From positions 62,001-126,000 of the forward strand of contig NZ_JBHTJV010000013.1 in assembly GCF_042676045.1 (NCBI RefSeq): a DNA stretch of 64,000 bases. Direction: 5' to 3'. Position 1 is the stretch's first letter, and every line of letters starts with the position of its first letter. Under the pieces are notes generated by a model that made no database searches, had not been told where the DNA came from, and saw only the letters and a program-made list of their open reading frames with translations. Below are positions 9,102 through 17,823 of this stretch, one piece after another. This stretch comes from Pseudahrensia aquimaris (GTDB taxonomy: Bacteria > Pseudomonadota > Alphaproteobacteria > Rhizobiales > Rhizobiaceae). A program made the position numbers and the translations under genes.

Positions 9102-10457
9102 ATGCATTTGTCGAAATATTTCCTTCCAGTTCTTAAAGAAGCGCCGCGTGAGGCTGAAATTGCCTCGCATCAATTGATGCTCCGTGCTGGCATGATCCGT
9201 CAGCAATCTGCTGGCATTTATTCGTGGCTGCCGCTCGGCTTGAAAGTCTTGCGCAAGGTTGAGCAGATCGTGCGCGAGGAACAAAACCGTGCCGGCGCCG
9301 TCGAGGTGCTCATGCCGACGATCCAGAGCGCCGATCTGTGGCGCGAGAGCGGGCGGTATGACGACTACGGCAAAGAAATGCTGCGCATTGAAGACCGCCA
9401 CGGTCGCGACATGCTGTTTGGGCCGACGAACGAGGAAATGATCACCGACATCTTCCGCTCATACGTGAAGAGCTACAAGGATTTACCGCTCAATCTCTAT
9501 CACATCCAGTGGAAGTTCCGCGACGAGGTGCGGCCGCGCTTTGGGGTGATGCGGGGGCGCGAATTTCTGATGAAAGACGCCTATTCGTTCGATTTGGACG
9601 AGGCGAGTTCGCGTGCTGCTTATTATAGAATGTTCGTATCCTATCTACGCACGTTTGACCGTTTGGGCGTGAAGGCCATTCCCATGCGCGCCGATACTGG
9701 CCCAATTGGTGGCGATCTTTCCCACGAATTTCTCATACTGGCCGATACCGGCGAAAGCGAAGTCTTCTGCCACCGCGCTTACATGGAAATGGCCGTTCCT
9801 GGCGCCGGGCTGGATTACGGCGATAATGATGCGATCAAAGCCATCGTGGACGACTGGACCGGCGCATATGCCCGCACGGACGAGCTGCACGATGAGGATT
9901 TGTGGAACGAAGTGCCTGAGGTCGACAAAATGAACGCCCGTGGTATTGAAGTGGGGCACATTTTCCATTTCGGCCAAAAGTACTCAACGCCGATGGGCGC
10001 CAAAGTGGCGGGGCCGGACGGGCAGGACCACAACGTTCATATGGGGTCGTATGGTATTGGGCCGAGCCGTGTTGTGGCCGCTCTAATTGAGGCTGGCCAC
10101 GACGAAGCGGGCATTATCTGGCCTGCTTCCGTGGCCCCGTTTGATGTCGGGCTAATCAATTTGCGCTCCGGCGATGAGGCGACTGACGCGGCTTGCGCTG
10201 ATCTGTACACGCAACTCACGAATGCCGGGCTGGATGCGCTTTACGATGACACTGACAATCGCGCAGGCGGTAAGTTCGCGCTGGCCGATCTTATCGGCCT
10301 GCCGTGGCAGTTGATCGTCGGTCCGCGCGGTCTCAAAGAAGGCAAGGTTGAGCTGAAAGAGCGTGCCACCGGCGAGCGGGAAGAGCTGTCGTTGGAAGCG
10401 GCGATGAACAAGCTGACCGCTTGGCACGGCGAAATGAAAGCGCGTTTCGGTGGCTGA
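9102..10457 (+). CDS. proS: Prolyl-tRNA synthetase (short alphaproteobacterial type)
   Basis: Class II aminoacyl-tRNA synthetase that charges tRNA-Pro. 451 residues: it lacks the roughly 180-residue editing (INS) domain of the E. coli enzyme, as is usual in alphaproteobacteria. Motif 1 is around AGIYSWLPLGLKVLRKV, motif 2 around WKFRDEVRPRFGVMRGREF, followed by ADTGPIGGDLSHEF and GIGPSRVVAA; the anticodon-binding domain is C-terminal. The ATG at 9102 (MHLSKYFLPVLKEAP) fits family starts but has no clear ribosome site. Its stop overlaps the next gene by 8 nt. Confidence 0.95.
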   Translation: MHLSKYFLPVLKEAPREAEIASHQLMLRAGMIRQQSAGIYSWLPLGLKVLRKVEQIVREEQNRAGAVEVLMPTIQSADLWRESGRYDDYGKEMLRIEDRHGRDMLFGPTNEEMITDIFRSYVKSYKDLPLNLYHIQWKFRDEVRPRFGVMRGREFLMKDAYSFDLDEASSRAAYYRMFVSYLRTFDRLGVKAIPMRADTGPIGGDLSHEFLILADTGESEVFCHRAYMEMAVPGAGLDYGDNDAIKAIVDDWTGAYARTDELHDEDLWNEVPEVDKMNARGIEVGHIFHFGQKYSTPMGAKVAGPDGQDHNVHMGSYGIGPSRVVAALIEAGHDEAGIIWPASVAPFDVGLINLRSGDEATDAACADLYTQLTNAGLDALYDDTDNRAGGKFALADLIGLPWQLIVGPRGLKEGKVELKERATGEREELSLEAAMNKLTAWHGEMKARFGG

Positions 10458-11841
10458 TGCATCGCAAAGCCCGGAACTGACCGGATCGACCCGCGCCTTC
10501 GCCGGGTTCGAGTGGATGCTTGCGCGCCGCTACCTTGGTTCGAAGCGTAAAGAGACTTTCATCTCGGTCATCTCCATCATCTCGTTCGTCGGCATCATGT
10601 TGGGCGTTGCGACGCTCATCATCGTGATGGCGGTGATGAACGGTTTCCGTACGGAATTGCTGGACCGTATTTTGGGCATTAACGGCCATTTCATCGTCCA
10701 GCCCGCGCAATACTCGCTGACCGACTACGATGCAGTGGCAAAGCGCATTGAGACGGTCGATGGCGTCATTATGGCGCTGCCACTGATCGAAGGCCAAGTG
10801 CTGGCATCGGGCGGTTCCGGCGGTCAGGGCGCGTTGGTGCGCGGTATGCGTGAAGCCGATATCCGCAGGCTTACCATCGTGGGCGACAACATAATCGAAG
10901 GCTCCCTCGACAATTTCGATGTGGCACCCATTGAACCCATCGAACCGGCGGAAACTGTCATTCAAAACGATGATGGCACGTTTGATATCGTCGAAGACGC
11001 AACGCTCGCTCCGCCCGCCGGGCCGTTGGTCGGCGTCGCAATCGGCTCGCGCATGGCGACAAGTCTCGGCCTCGGCCTTGGAGACAACATTACCTTGATT
11101 GCCCCTGAGGGAGAGGTCTCCGCCTTCGGCACCGCGCCGCGAACGAAGGCCTATCCGGTTAAAGCAATTTTCCAGATGGGGATGAGCGAATACGACAACA
11201 CGTTCGTTTTTATGCCGATGGAGGAAGCGCAGCTGTTCTTCAACAGCGAAGGCGCGGCGACGGTGATTGAGGCCTTTGTGGACGATGCCGACAGGGTCGA
11301 TGAATTGCGCCCGCTCGTTGAAGAAGCGGCGGCGCGGCCAATCGGCTTGCAGGATTGGCAGCAGCGCAATCAGACGTTCTTTCAGGCGCTGGAGGTTGAG
11401 CGCAACGTCATGTTCCTCATTTTGACGCTGATTATCTTGGTGGCGGCGCTGAACATCATTTCAGGCCTCTTTATGCTGGTGAAAGACAAGGGCCGCGATA
11501 TCGCCATTCTGCGCACGATGGGCGCGACGCGGGGTGCGATTTTGCGGATATTCTTCATCACCGGGTCCAGCATCGGCGTGTTTGGCACCCTAGCCGGGGC
11601 AGCGCTTGGATTGCTGATCTGCACCAATATTGGGGGCATCCAACGGTTTCTTGATTCGATGACCGGCGTGAACCTTTGGGATCCGACCATTCGCTTCCTG
11701 AGCGAAATTCCGGCTAAACTGGATGTGGGGGAGACCGCCTTGGTTATCGCCATGGCGATGGGGCTTTCGTTCTTGGCAACCCTTTTTCCCGCATGGCGCG
11801 CCGCGCGGCTCGATCCTGTCGAGGCGCTTCGTTATGAGTGA
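10450..11841 (+). CDS. Lipoprotein-releasing ABC transporter permease (LolC/LolE family)
   Basis: Inner-membrane permease that releases outer-membrane lipoproteins to LolA. 463 residues with the MacB/FtsX layout: one TM helix near residues 35-60, a large periplasmic domain, then three TM helices from about 315, ending in FPAWRAARLDPVEALRYE. Only one permease gene is present, so the complex is probably a homodimer as in other alphaproteobacteria. An acidic, proline-rich segment around residues 160-192 (PIEPIEPAE and onward) makes it longer than the roughly 400-415 residues of E. coli LolC/E. The GTG start overlaps proS, and the 3' end overlaps lolD by 8 nt. Confidence 0.9.
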   Translation: MADASQSPELTGSTRAFAGFEWMLARRYLGSKRKETFISVISIISFVGIMLGVATLIIVMAVMNGFRTELLDRILGINGHFIVQPAQYSLTDYDAVAKRIETVDGVIMALPLIEGQVLASGGSGGQGALVRGMREADIRRLTIVGDNIIEGSLDNFDVAPIEPIEPAETVIQNDDGTFDIVEDATLAPPAGPLVGVAIGSRMATSLGLGLGDNITLIAPEGEVSAFGTAPRTKAYPVKAIFQMGMSEYDNTFVFMPMEEAQLFFNSEGAATVIEAFVDDADRVDELRPLVEEAAARPIGLQDWQQRNQTFFQALEVERNVMFLILTLIILVAALNIISGLFMLVKDKGRDIAILRTMGATRGAILRIFFITGSSIGVFGTLAGAALGLLICTNIGGIQRFLDSMTGVNLWDPTIRFLSEIPAKLDVGETALVIAMAMGLSFLATLFPAWRAARLDPVEALRYE

Positions 11842-12514
11842 GGCCGCGCTGGCGATGGAGGGCATCGGCCGCACCTATGGCAAGGGGCGCTCTGCGTTGA
11901 CCGTGCTGGAGGGCGCGCAGCTTTCCATCATGCCCGGTGAACTGGTGGCGCTTGTTGCACCATCGGGGGCAGGCAAGTCGACGTTGTTGCACTTGGCTGG
12001 ATTGCTGGAAAAGCCCGATCAAGGAACGCTTCGTGTTGGTGGTGTTGAATGCAACAGCCTCAACGACGACAAGCGCACGCGGATGCGGCGCTTGCAGATC
12101 GGTTTTGTGTATCAGTTTCACCACCTCTTGCCGGAACTGACCGCGCGGGAAAACATTGCACTGCCGCAACTTGTAGCTGGTGGCAGCACTGCGCAAGCCA
12201 ATGAACGGGCCGATTATCTGCTGGATCATTTAGGCATCGGCCCACGCGCGACCCACCGGCCTTCCGAGCTTTCTGGCGGCGAACAGCAGCGGGTCGCAAT
12301 TGCGCGTGCGGTTGCCAACAAGCCGCGGCTTTTGCTGGCCGATGAGCCCACGGGCAACCTCGATCCATCGACGTCTGAATTGGTATTCGACGCATTGACC
12401 GACCTCGTTCGCAGCACTGGACTGGCGGCGCTGATTGCCACGCACAACCATGACCTTGCAGCGCAGATGGACAGGATCGTGACGATTGAGGGTGGCAAAA
12501 TTAAACAGATGTGA
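11834..12514 (+). CDS. lolD: Lipoprotein-releasing system ATP-binding protein LolD
   Basis: ABC-type ATPase that powers the preceding permease. 226 residues. Walker A is APSGAGKST near residue 44, the signature is LSGGEQQRVAIARA near 145, and Walker B is LLLADEPTGNLD directly after. I chose the ATG at 11834 (MSEAALAMEGIGRTYG), which overlaps the permease stop by 8 nt and so suggests translational coupling; an upstream in-frame start at 11723 lies wholly inside the permease gene. Confidence 0.94.
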   Translation: MSEAALAMEGIGRTYGKGRSALTVLEGAQLSIMPGELVALVAPSGAGKSTLLHLAGLLEKPDQGTLRVGGVECNSLNDDKRTRMRRLQIGFVYQFHHLLPELTARENIALPQLVAGGSTAQANERADYLLDHLGIGPRATHRPSELSGGEQQRVAIARAVANKPRLLLADEPTGNLDPSTSELVFDALTDLVRSTGLAALIATHNHDLAAQMDRIVTIEGGKIKQM

Positions 12515-12534
12515 TGTTGCTTTGGACCATTGAT

Positions 12535-12580
12535 GAATGAGAACAAAGCAAAAACATTTGTTGACAGGCGAATGAGAACA
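12535..12580 (+). repeat. Direct repeat of GAATGAGAACA
   Basis: The 11-mer GAATGAGAACA occurs at 12535-12545 and again at 12570-12580. Each copy supplies the first GAAC of a LexA-type half-site pair, and the starts are 35 bp apart. A third copy of the same 11-mer lies upstream of comEC at 35508-35518. An inverted repeat, TTGCTTTG (12517-12524) and CAAAGCAA (12544-12551), brackets the first copy and may belong to the lolD transcript end. Confidence 0.6.
12541..12555 (+). promoter_or_regulatory. Imperfect LexA half-site pair
   Basis: GAAC-N7-AAAC: one mismatch from the alphaproteobacterial LexA box GAAC-N7-GAAC. It lies 35 bp upstream of a perfect copy, so it may be a second, weaker operator. 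This is inference from sequence only. Confidence 0.35.
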
Positions 12581-12589
12581 TAATAGGAA
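12561..12589 (+). promoter_or_regulatory. Promoter of the 29-codon ORF and dnaE
   Basis: A perfect -35 hexamer TTGACA at 12561-12566 is followed at 17 bp by TAGGAA (12584-12589), a weak -10; TAATAG at 12581-12586 is an alternative with a short spacer. In either case the -10 region lies inside the perfect LexA box, as expected for a promoter blocked by LexA. Confidence 0.55.
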
Positions 12590-12590
12590 C
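12576..12590 (+). promoter_or_regulatory. LexA (SOS) box, GAAC-N7-GAAC
   Basis: GAAC at 12576-12579, seven bases, GAAC at 12587-12590: a perfect match to the direct-repeat SOS box known from alphaproteobacteria (GTTC-N7-GTTC on the other strand). It overlaps the -10 region of the promoter that reads into the 29-codon ORF and dnaE. The same kind of box lies before lexA at 38806-38820. Confidence 0.8.
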
Positions 12591-12638
12591 ATCTACGCGA
12601 CCACTTGGTTTTGTGTAACGGTCGCAAAGGAGAGTTTC

Positions 12639-12728
12639 ATGCCTGCATTCGTTCACAACATCGTTTCTGCCCTGTCGATGAGCCTTTTTCTGTTCACGGT
12701 GATCGTCGGACTTCACCTGGTGGGCTGA
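12639..12728 (+). CDS. 29-residue single-pass membrane micro-protein, SidA-like
   Basis: An ATG at 12639 opens 29 codons ending in TGA at 12726-12728. The strong ribosome site AAAGGAGAG (12626-12634) ends four bases before it. The peptide begins MPAFVHNIVSALSM and continues as one uninterrupted hydrophobic helix to its end (LHLVG). A perfect LexA box controls the promoter, and dnaE follows after 74 nt. From memory, Caulobacter SidA is a 29-residue, SOS-induced inner-membrane protein that blocks division through FtsW/FtsN and lies next to dnaE. Length, topology, regulation and position agree, but I have not aligned the sequences. Likely role: SOS division inhibitor. I leave the symbol blank. 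Confidence 0.7.
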   Translation: MPAFVHNIVSALSMSLFLFTVIVGLHLVG

Positions 12729-12802
12729 AGGGGCTTGTTGTCGTCGGGCTGACGCCGCAAGATCGGAGAGAGATTCTCCTTTGACCGCGCGCGCCACCAG
12801 CC

Positions 12803-15800
12803 ATGAGCAGCAAATCGAACGACATGAACGCAACGCTCGCCGCAGAACTTGCGGCAGGGCCGGTTGAACAGGCGAGCCAGCCATTCGTTCATCTGCATGT
12901 GCGTTCCGCCTATTCGCTGTTGGAAGGTGCTCTGCCGGTTGGCAAGGTCATCGATATCGCCTCTGCCGACGGACAACCGGCGTTGGCGCTGACGGACCGA
13001 AGCAATCTGTTCGGCGCTCTGGAATTTTCCAAGAAAGCGGTTGGGGCAGGGTTGCAGCCGATCATCGGTTGCACCTTGGAAGTGGCGCTGGAGGACGCTG
13101 AAGCGGCTGACGGCGTTGAGGCCTTGGTTCGTCGCGGCAGCAGCCAAGAGGCGATGCGCGAGAAGCCGCAATTGGTGTTGCTGTGCAGCACGGAGGCTGG
13201 CTACCGCAATCTGGCCAAACTGGTGTCCTTCGCGTTTCTCGATACCGAAAGCACCGCACGCCCGCACGTTACACGCGCCCAGTTGGAGGCCCATGCCGAA
13301 GGGCTGATCGTTTTGACCGGCGGCCCCAGCGGGCCGCTCAACATGGCGCTTCACGACAATCAGCCCGATCTGGTGCAGGGCCGCCTTGCGCTTTTGCAAA
13401 AGCTGTATGCCGACCGGCTCTACGTCGAATTACAGCGCCACGAGGGTTTTGAGCGGCGCATTGAAGACGCGCTGGTCGAATTGGCCTATGCCCATGATTT
13501 GCCGCTGGTCGCTACCAACGAGGCCTATTTCCCCTCGCGTGAAGACTATGAGGCCCACGATGCGCTCATCTGCATTGCACAGGGCTGTGTGGTGGCTGAG
13601 GACGACCGCCGCAAGCTGACGCCCGATCACTACATGAAGTCGGCGCGAGAGATGGAAGTGTTGTTTACCGATTTGCCGGAGGCGATCGAAAACACCGTCG
13701 AAATAGCCAAACGCTGCGCGTTCAAAGTGCCGGAAATCGACCCGATCCTGCCTTTCTTCGCTGCCGATCCCAATGCCGAAGACCCGATCAAGCAGGAATC
13801 GGACGAGTTGCGCCGTCAGGCGATTGAGGGGCTGGAGAAGCGACTGGAGCAAAACCCGCTCGCAGAAGACCACACGCGAGAGGAATACGACGCGCGGCTG
13901 GCCTTTGAACTCGATGTGATCGAGGGCATGAAATATCCCGGCTATTTCCTTATCGTTGCCGACTTTATCAAGTGGGCGAAGGCGCAGGATATTCCGGTGG
14001 GGCCGGGGCGTGGTTCCGGCGCGGGCTCGCTAGTCGCATGGGCGCTGACGATTACCGATCTTGACCCGATGCGCTTTTCGCTGCTGTTCGAACGGTTTTT
14101 GAACCCCGAACGCGTCTCGATGCCTGACTTTGACATCGACTTCTGCCAGGACCGCCGCGATGAGGTCATCCGCTACGTGCAGGAGAAGTATGGCCGCGAA
14201 CAGGTGGCGCAAATCATCACGTTCGGAACCCTGCAAGCCCGCGCCGTGCTGCGCGATGTGGGGCGGGTGTTGCAAATGCCCTATGGTCAGGTGGACCGAC
14301 TGTGCAAAATGGTGCCGAACAATCCCGCCAATCCAACAACGCTGGCGCAGGCGCTGGAGAGCGAGGCGACCCTTGCTGCGGCGCGCGCCGAGGAAGAGAT
14401 TGTCGACAAGCTCATCACCATCGCTTTGAAGTTGGAGGGGCTCTATCGCCACGCATCGACCCACGCTGCCGGCATCGTGATCGGCGACCGGCCGCTTGAC
14501 CAGCTTGTGCCGCTTTACCGCGACCCGCGCTCGGACATGCCAGTGACGCAGTTCAACATGAAATGGGTGGAGCAGGCGGGGCTGGTGAAGTTCGACTTTC
14601 TTGGCCTGAAGACGCTGACCGTGATCCGTGCCGCGCAAGACTATCTGCGGCTGCGAGGCATCGAGGTGGACATCGATCACTTGCCGCTGGATGACGAACG
14701 CACGTTTGAAATGCTCCAGCGGGGCGAAACTGTCGGCGTCTTCCAGCTGGAATCGATGGGAATGCGCAAGGCGCTGATCGGCATGAAGCCGGACCGCTTT
14801 GAGGACATTATCGCACTGGTTGCGCTTTATCGCCCGGGCCCGATGGAGAATATTCCCGTCTACAACGCCCGCAAGCACGGCGAGGAAGATCCGGATTATT
14901 ATCACGAGCTAATTGAGCCGGTGCTGAAAGAGACCCACGGCGTCATCATCTATCAGGAACAGGTGATGCAGATTGCGCAAATCCTGTCGGGCTATTCGCT
15001 TGGCCAAGCCGACATGCTGCGCCGTGCGATGGGCAAGAAGATCCGCGAAGAGATGGAAAAGCAGCGCGAGGGCTTTGTTTCCGGCGCTGCCGAGACGAGC
15101 AGCCTGAAAAAGCCACAGGCGAACATGATTTTCGACGTGTTGGCGAAATTTGCTGATTACGGCTTCAACAAGTCTCACGCGGCAGCCTATGCGCTGGTTT
15201 CCTACCAAACCGCCTATCTGAAAGCGAATTATCCGGTTGAATTTCTGGCCGCGCTGATGACGCTTGATATGGGCAATACTGATAAGTTGTCGGACTTCTA
15301 CCGCGAGGCGCGGCGCGCTGAAATTGATGTGGTGGCTCCGTCGGTGAACACTTCTGACGTGCGGTTTGCGGTGCGCGACGGCAAGCTGTTTTATGCGCTC
15401 GCTGCCATCAAGGGCGTTGGTGCACAGGCAGTTCAGCACATCGTGGACGTGCGCAACGAAGGGGGGCCGTTTGAAAGCCTCACCAATTTCTTCTCCCGCA
15501 TCGACCCACGACAGGTGAACCGCAAGATGCTGGAAAACCTCATCTGTGCTGGCGCATTTGACGGTTTCAGCCATACCCGCGAACAGATGATTGCGGGGTT
15601 GGACCGTCTCATTGGTCATGCCAACCGTGTTGCCGACAACACGGCCATTGGCATGACGGATATGTTTGGCGGTGACACAGGCGAGACGCAGGTGCAATTG
15701 CCGCTGGCAAACGCTTGGCTGCCAGCTGAAAAACTGTTCCGCGAGTTTCAATCGGTCGGCTTTTATCTCTCTGCGCATCCCTTGGATGAATATGTCGATG

Positions 15801-16342
15801 TTCTTGCGGACAGGCGCGTGCAGAATTTTGCCGATTTCAGCCGCGCCGTGAAAGCGGGCGCAACAGCCGGGCGGCTCGCTGGCACGGTTGCCAACAAGCA
15901 AATCCGCAAGACCCGCAAGGGCAACCGTATGGGCATTGTGCAGTTTTCCGATCCGACTGGTCAGTTCGAGGCCGTGCTGTTTTCAGAAACGCTGGAGCAG
16001 TTTGGCGACATGCTGGAGCCCGGCCAATCTGTTGTGCTGCTGGTGGAAGGCGAGGACCGTCCTGAAGGCATGTCGCTTCGCATCAATTCGGTCAAATCGC
16101 TGGAAGAAGAGGCGAGCCGGGTGCAAAAGCACCTTCGCATCTTTGTGCGCGATGAAGCGCCGCTTTCGACGATTCCATCGCTTGTTTCCAAGTCAGGCGA
16201 GGGCAGCGTGTCACTGGTGGTCCTGCAAGAAGGTGGCGGACGCGAAGTTGAGGTCGGTGTGCCGGGGCGTCGTCTCGTCTCGCCGCAGATTGCAGGCGCG
16301 ATCAAGGCTGTGCCCGGCGTGGTGGATGTAGAGCTCGTCTAG
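12803..16342 (+). CDS. dnaE: DNA polymerase III subunit alpha
   Basis: Catalytic subunit of the replicative polymerase, 1179 residues, full length. The N-terminal PHP domain begins at HLHVRSAYSLLEGA near residue 30. The polymerase active-site motif MPDFDIDFC, with its catalytic aspartates, is near residues 439-447, preceded by GPGRGSGAGSLVAWA. A tandem HhH region (SRIDPRQVNRKMLENLI) and a C-terminal OB fold follow. This is DnaE1-like, not ImuC/DnaE2, judging by context and domains. The upstream SOS box could make it damage-inducible together with the micro-ORF. Its stop overlaps the convergent gene's stop in a CTAG. Confidence 0.96.
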   Translation: MSSKSNDMNATLAAELAAGPVEQASQPFVHLHVRSAYSLLEGALPVGKVIDIASADGQPALALTDRSNLFGALEFSKKAVGAGLQPIIGCTLEVALEDAEAADGVEALVRRGSSQEAMREKPQLVLLCSTEAGYRNLAKLVSFAFLDTESTARPHVTRAQLEAHAEGLIVLTGGPSGPLNMALHDNQPDLVQGRLALLQKLYADRLYVELQRHEGFERRIEDALVELAYAHDLPLVATNEAYFPSREDYEAHDALICIAQGCVVAEDDRRKLTPDHYMKSAREMEVLFTDLPEAIENTVEIAKRCAFKVPEIDPILPFFAADPNAEDPIKQESDELRRQAIEGLEKRLEQNPLAEDHTREEYDARLAFELDVIEGMKYPGYFLIVADFIKWAKAQDIPVGPGRGSGAGSLVAWALTITDLDPMRFSLLFERFLNPERVSMPDFDIDFCQDRRDEVIRYVQEKYGREQVAQIITFGTLQARAVLRDVGRVLQMPYGQVDRLCKMVPNNPANPTTLAQALESEATLAAARAEEEIVDKLITIALKLEGLYRHASTHAAGIVIGDRPLDQLVPLYRDPRSDMPVTQFNMKWVEQAGLVKFDFLGLKTLTVIRAAQDYLRLRGIEVDIDHLPLDDERTFEMLQRGETVGVFQLESMGMRKALIGMKPDRFEDIIALVALYRPGPMENIPVYNARKHGEEDPDYYHELIEPVLKETHGVIIYQEQVMQIAQILSGYSLGQADMLRRAMGKKIREEMEKQREGFVSGAAETSSLKKPQANMIFDVLAKFADYGFNKSHAAAYALVSYQTAYLKANYPVEFLAALMTLDMGNTDKLSDFYREARRAEIDVVAPSVNTSDVRFAVRDGKLFYALAAIKGVGAQAVQHIVDVRNEGGPFESLTNFFSRIDPRQVNRKMLENLICAGAFDGFSHTREQMIAGLDRLIGHANRVADNTAIGMTDMFGGDTGETQVQLPLANAWLPAEKLFREFQSVGFYLSAHPLDEYVDVLADRRVQNFADFSRAVKAGATAGRLAGTVANKQIRKTRKGNRMGIVQFSDPTGQFEAVLFSETLEQFGDMLEPGQSVVLLVEGEDRPEGMSLRINSVKSLEEEASRVQKHLRIFVRDEAPLSTIPSLVSKSGEGSVSLVVLQEGGGREVEVGVPGRRLVSPQIAGAIKAVPGVVDVELV

Positions 16343-17085
16343 CCGGTGAAGCCTCTCGTGATGAGATAAAGGCCGAGGCCAATCAGCACGACGTAAAATA
16401 CTTTCTTGAAGCGCTTTTCCGACATGCGTTTGCGCATGAACGTGCCGATGCCGAGGCCCACAAGCGCCGGCAGCATGGCGAAGGCCGACATCGCGCCCAC
16501 GGTCGGTGTGACCAGCCCGCGGATGAACAGACAAGCGGTCAGCACGATGTAGGAAATGAGGAACAAAAGACCCATAGCTTGCACCATGTGTTCGCGGGCA
16601 AGGCCAAGGCCGTTGAGATAGATCACGCTGGGCGTGGAAGTAACGCCCGTCAGCCCGGTGAATACGCCGTTGACGGCGCCGAAGACCGGCCCGATCCAAA
16701 GTTCCCGCACAGGCGGTATCTGCATTGTGAAACCCGCAAGGCCGATCACGGCATAGATCAGCAATATCACGCCAAGCATAATGATGAGGATTGAGTTATC
16801 GATGGTAACCAATAGCCCGGTGCCAAACCAGATCGTGAAAAGCGACGGGATGAGAAACGGTGCGATGCGTTTAAGCATCCCGCGCCAATCCGGCCCAGCA
16901 ACCGCCTGAATGGCGTTTGTGGCAAGGCCGGGAATGAGCATCAGCGCCATCGCAGATGGCAAGTTGAACACGAAAGCCAGGATCGCAACGGTTATCACAG
17001 GCATGCCCAACCCGGCTGCCCCTTTGACGAAGCCGCCGAAAACAAAGGCCATGCTGATGATGAGAATGCTGCTCGGGTCGGTCAT
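16339..17085 (-). CDS. TauE/SafE-type membrane permease
   Basis: Polytopic protein of 248 residues with about eight hydrophobic helices. The repeat motif VFGGFVKGAAGLGMPVITVAIL at the N-terminus and GPVFGAVNGVFTGLTGVTSTP in the middle are the two duplicated glycine-rich signatures of TauE/SafE anion exporters (sulfite, sulfonate or related organic anions). The substrate cannot be told from sequence. Starts at 17085, 17094 (ATG) or 17127 (GTG) are possible and none has a clear ribosome site; I use MTDPSSILII at 17085. It is convergent with dnaE, overlapping by 4 nt. Confidence 0.8.
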   Translation of the reverse strand: MTDPSSILIISMAFVFGGFVKGAAGLGMPVITVAILAFVFNLPSAMALMLIPGLATNAIQAVAGPDWRGMLKRIAPFLIPSLFTIWFGTGLLVTIDNSILIIMLGVILLIYAVIGLAGFTMQIPPVRELWIGPVFGAVNGVFTGLTGVTSTPSVIYLNGLGLAREHMVQAMGLLFLISYIVLTACLFIRGLVTPTVGAMSAFAMLPALVGLGIGTFMRKRMSEKRFKKVFYVVLIGLGLYLITRGFTG

Positions 17086-17211
17086 TGAATTCATGCGCCA
17101 GCGATAGACTTTCAGGCTGGTGTTCACAAGCAGGCGACATGCTCTTTGCGCGGCTTGATGCGCGGCCTGATTTCTGGTCTTTCAATGTGAGACATAACTG
17201 GATCGTGAACA

Positions 17212-17823
17212 ATGAAAGACGAGGCGCTTCGGGTCAGCGGATCGGCTGAAAACAACAAGGCGATTATCTTGGAGCAGTTGCGCATGCATTTGCCTGCCAG
17301 CGCTCGTGTTTTGGAAATCGCCAGCGGAACGGGGCAACATGCTGTGCATTTCGCAGCCAATATGCCCGACGTGACGTGGCAGCCAAGCGATGTATCGCTG
17401 GAAGGCATGGACCTGCTGCCGCGGCTGGCTCAGGCCGGTTTACCGAACATCGCCCAGCCCATTTTGCTCGATATTGCCCACTGGCCGAACTTGCGCCCCA
17501 AATTCGATGCGGTTTTCAGCGCCAATTGCCTTCATATCGTGCCGGAGGACCTGCTTGCGCCCTATGTTGAAGGCTGTGGGAAAAGCCTGAAGGCGGGCGG
17601 CAAGATGATGCTTTATGGGCCGTATAAATACGGTGGCGCTTTCACCACGCCCAGCAATGAACAGTTCAACGACTTTCTTGGCGAGACTTATCCCGGTGGT
17701 GGCATTCGAGATTTTGAGCGCGTGCGCGATCTGGCGCGGGCCAATGGTATGGAATTGGAGGCGGATGTGGCGATGCCCGCGAACAATCAATTTTTGATTT
17801 TCGCGAAGAAACTATTGCCATGA
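17212..17823 (+). CDS. DUF938 family SAM-dependent methyltransferase-like protein
   Basis: 203-residue class I methyltransferase fold. The SAM-binding motif I is VLEIASGTGQHAVHFAANMP near residue 33, with the acidic end of strand 2 in WQPSDVSLEGM; FDAVFSANCLHIV is the motif IV region. These are hallmarks of DUF938, whose substrate is unknown. The last codons overlap the following DMT transporter by 4 nt (ATGA), so the two are probably translated together. Confidence 0.75.
   Translation: MKDEALRVSGSAENNKAIILEQLRMHLPASARVLEIASGTGQHAVHFAANMPDVTWQPSDVSLEGMDLLPRLAQAGLPNIAQPILLDIAHWPNLRPKFDAVFSANCLHIVPEDLLAPYVEGCGKSLKAGGKMMLYGPYKYGGAFTTPSNEQFNDFLGETYPGGGIRDFERVRDLARANGMELEADVAMPANNQFLIFAKKLLP

Noticed and set aside
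12586..12612. Possible EcfG-type promoter (GGAAC, then GGTT)
   Set aside because: The GGAAC is part of the LexA box and the -10 match is poor; the SOS explanation is simpler.
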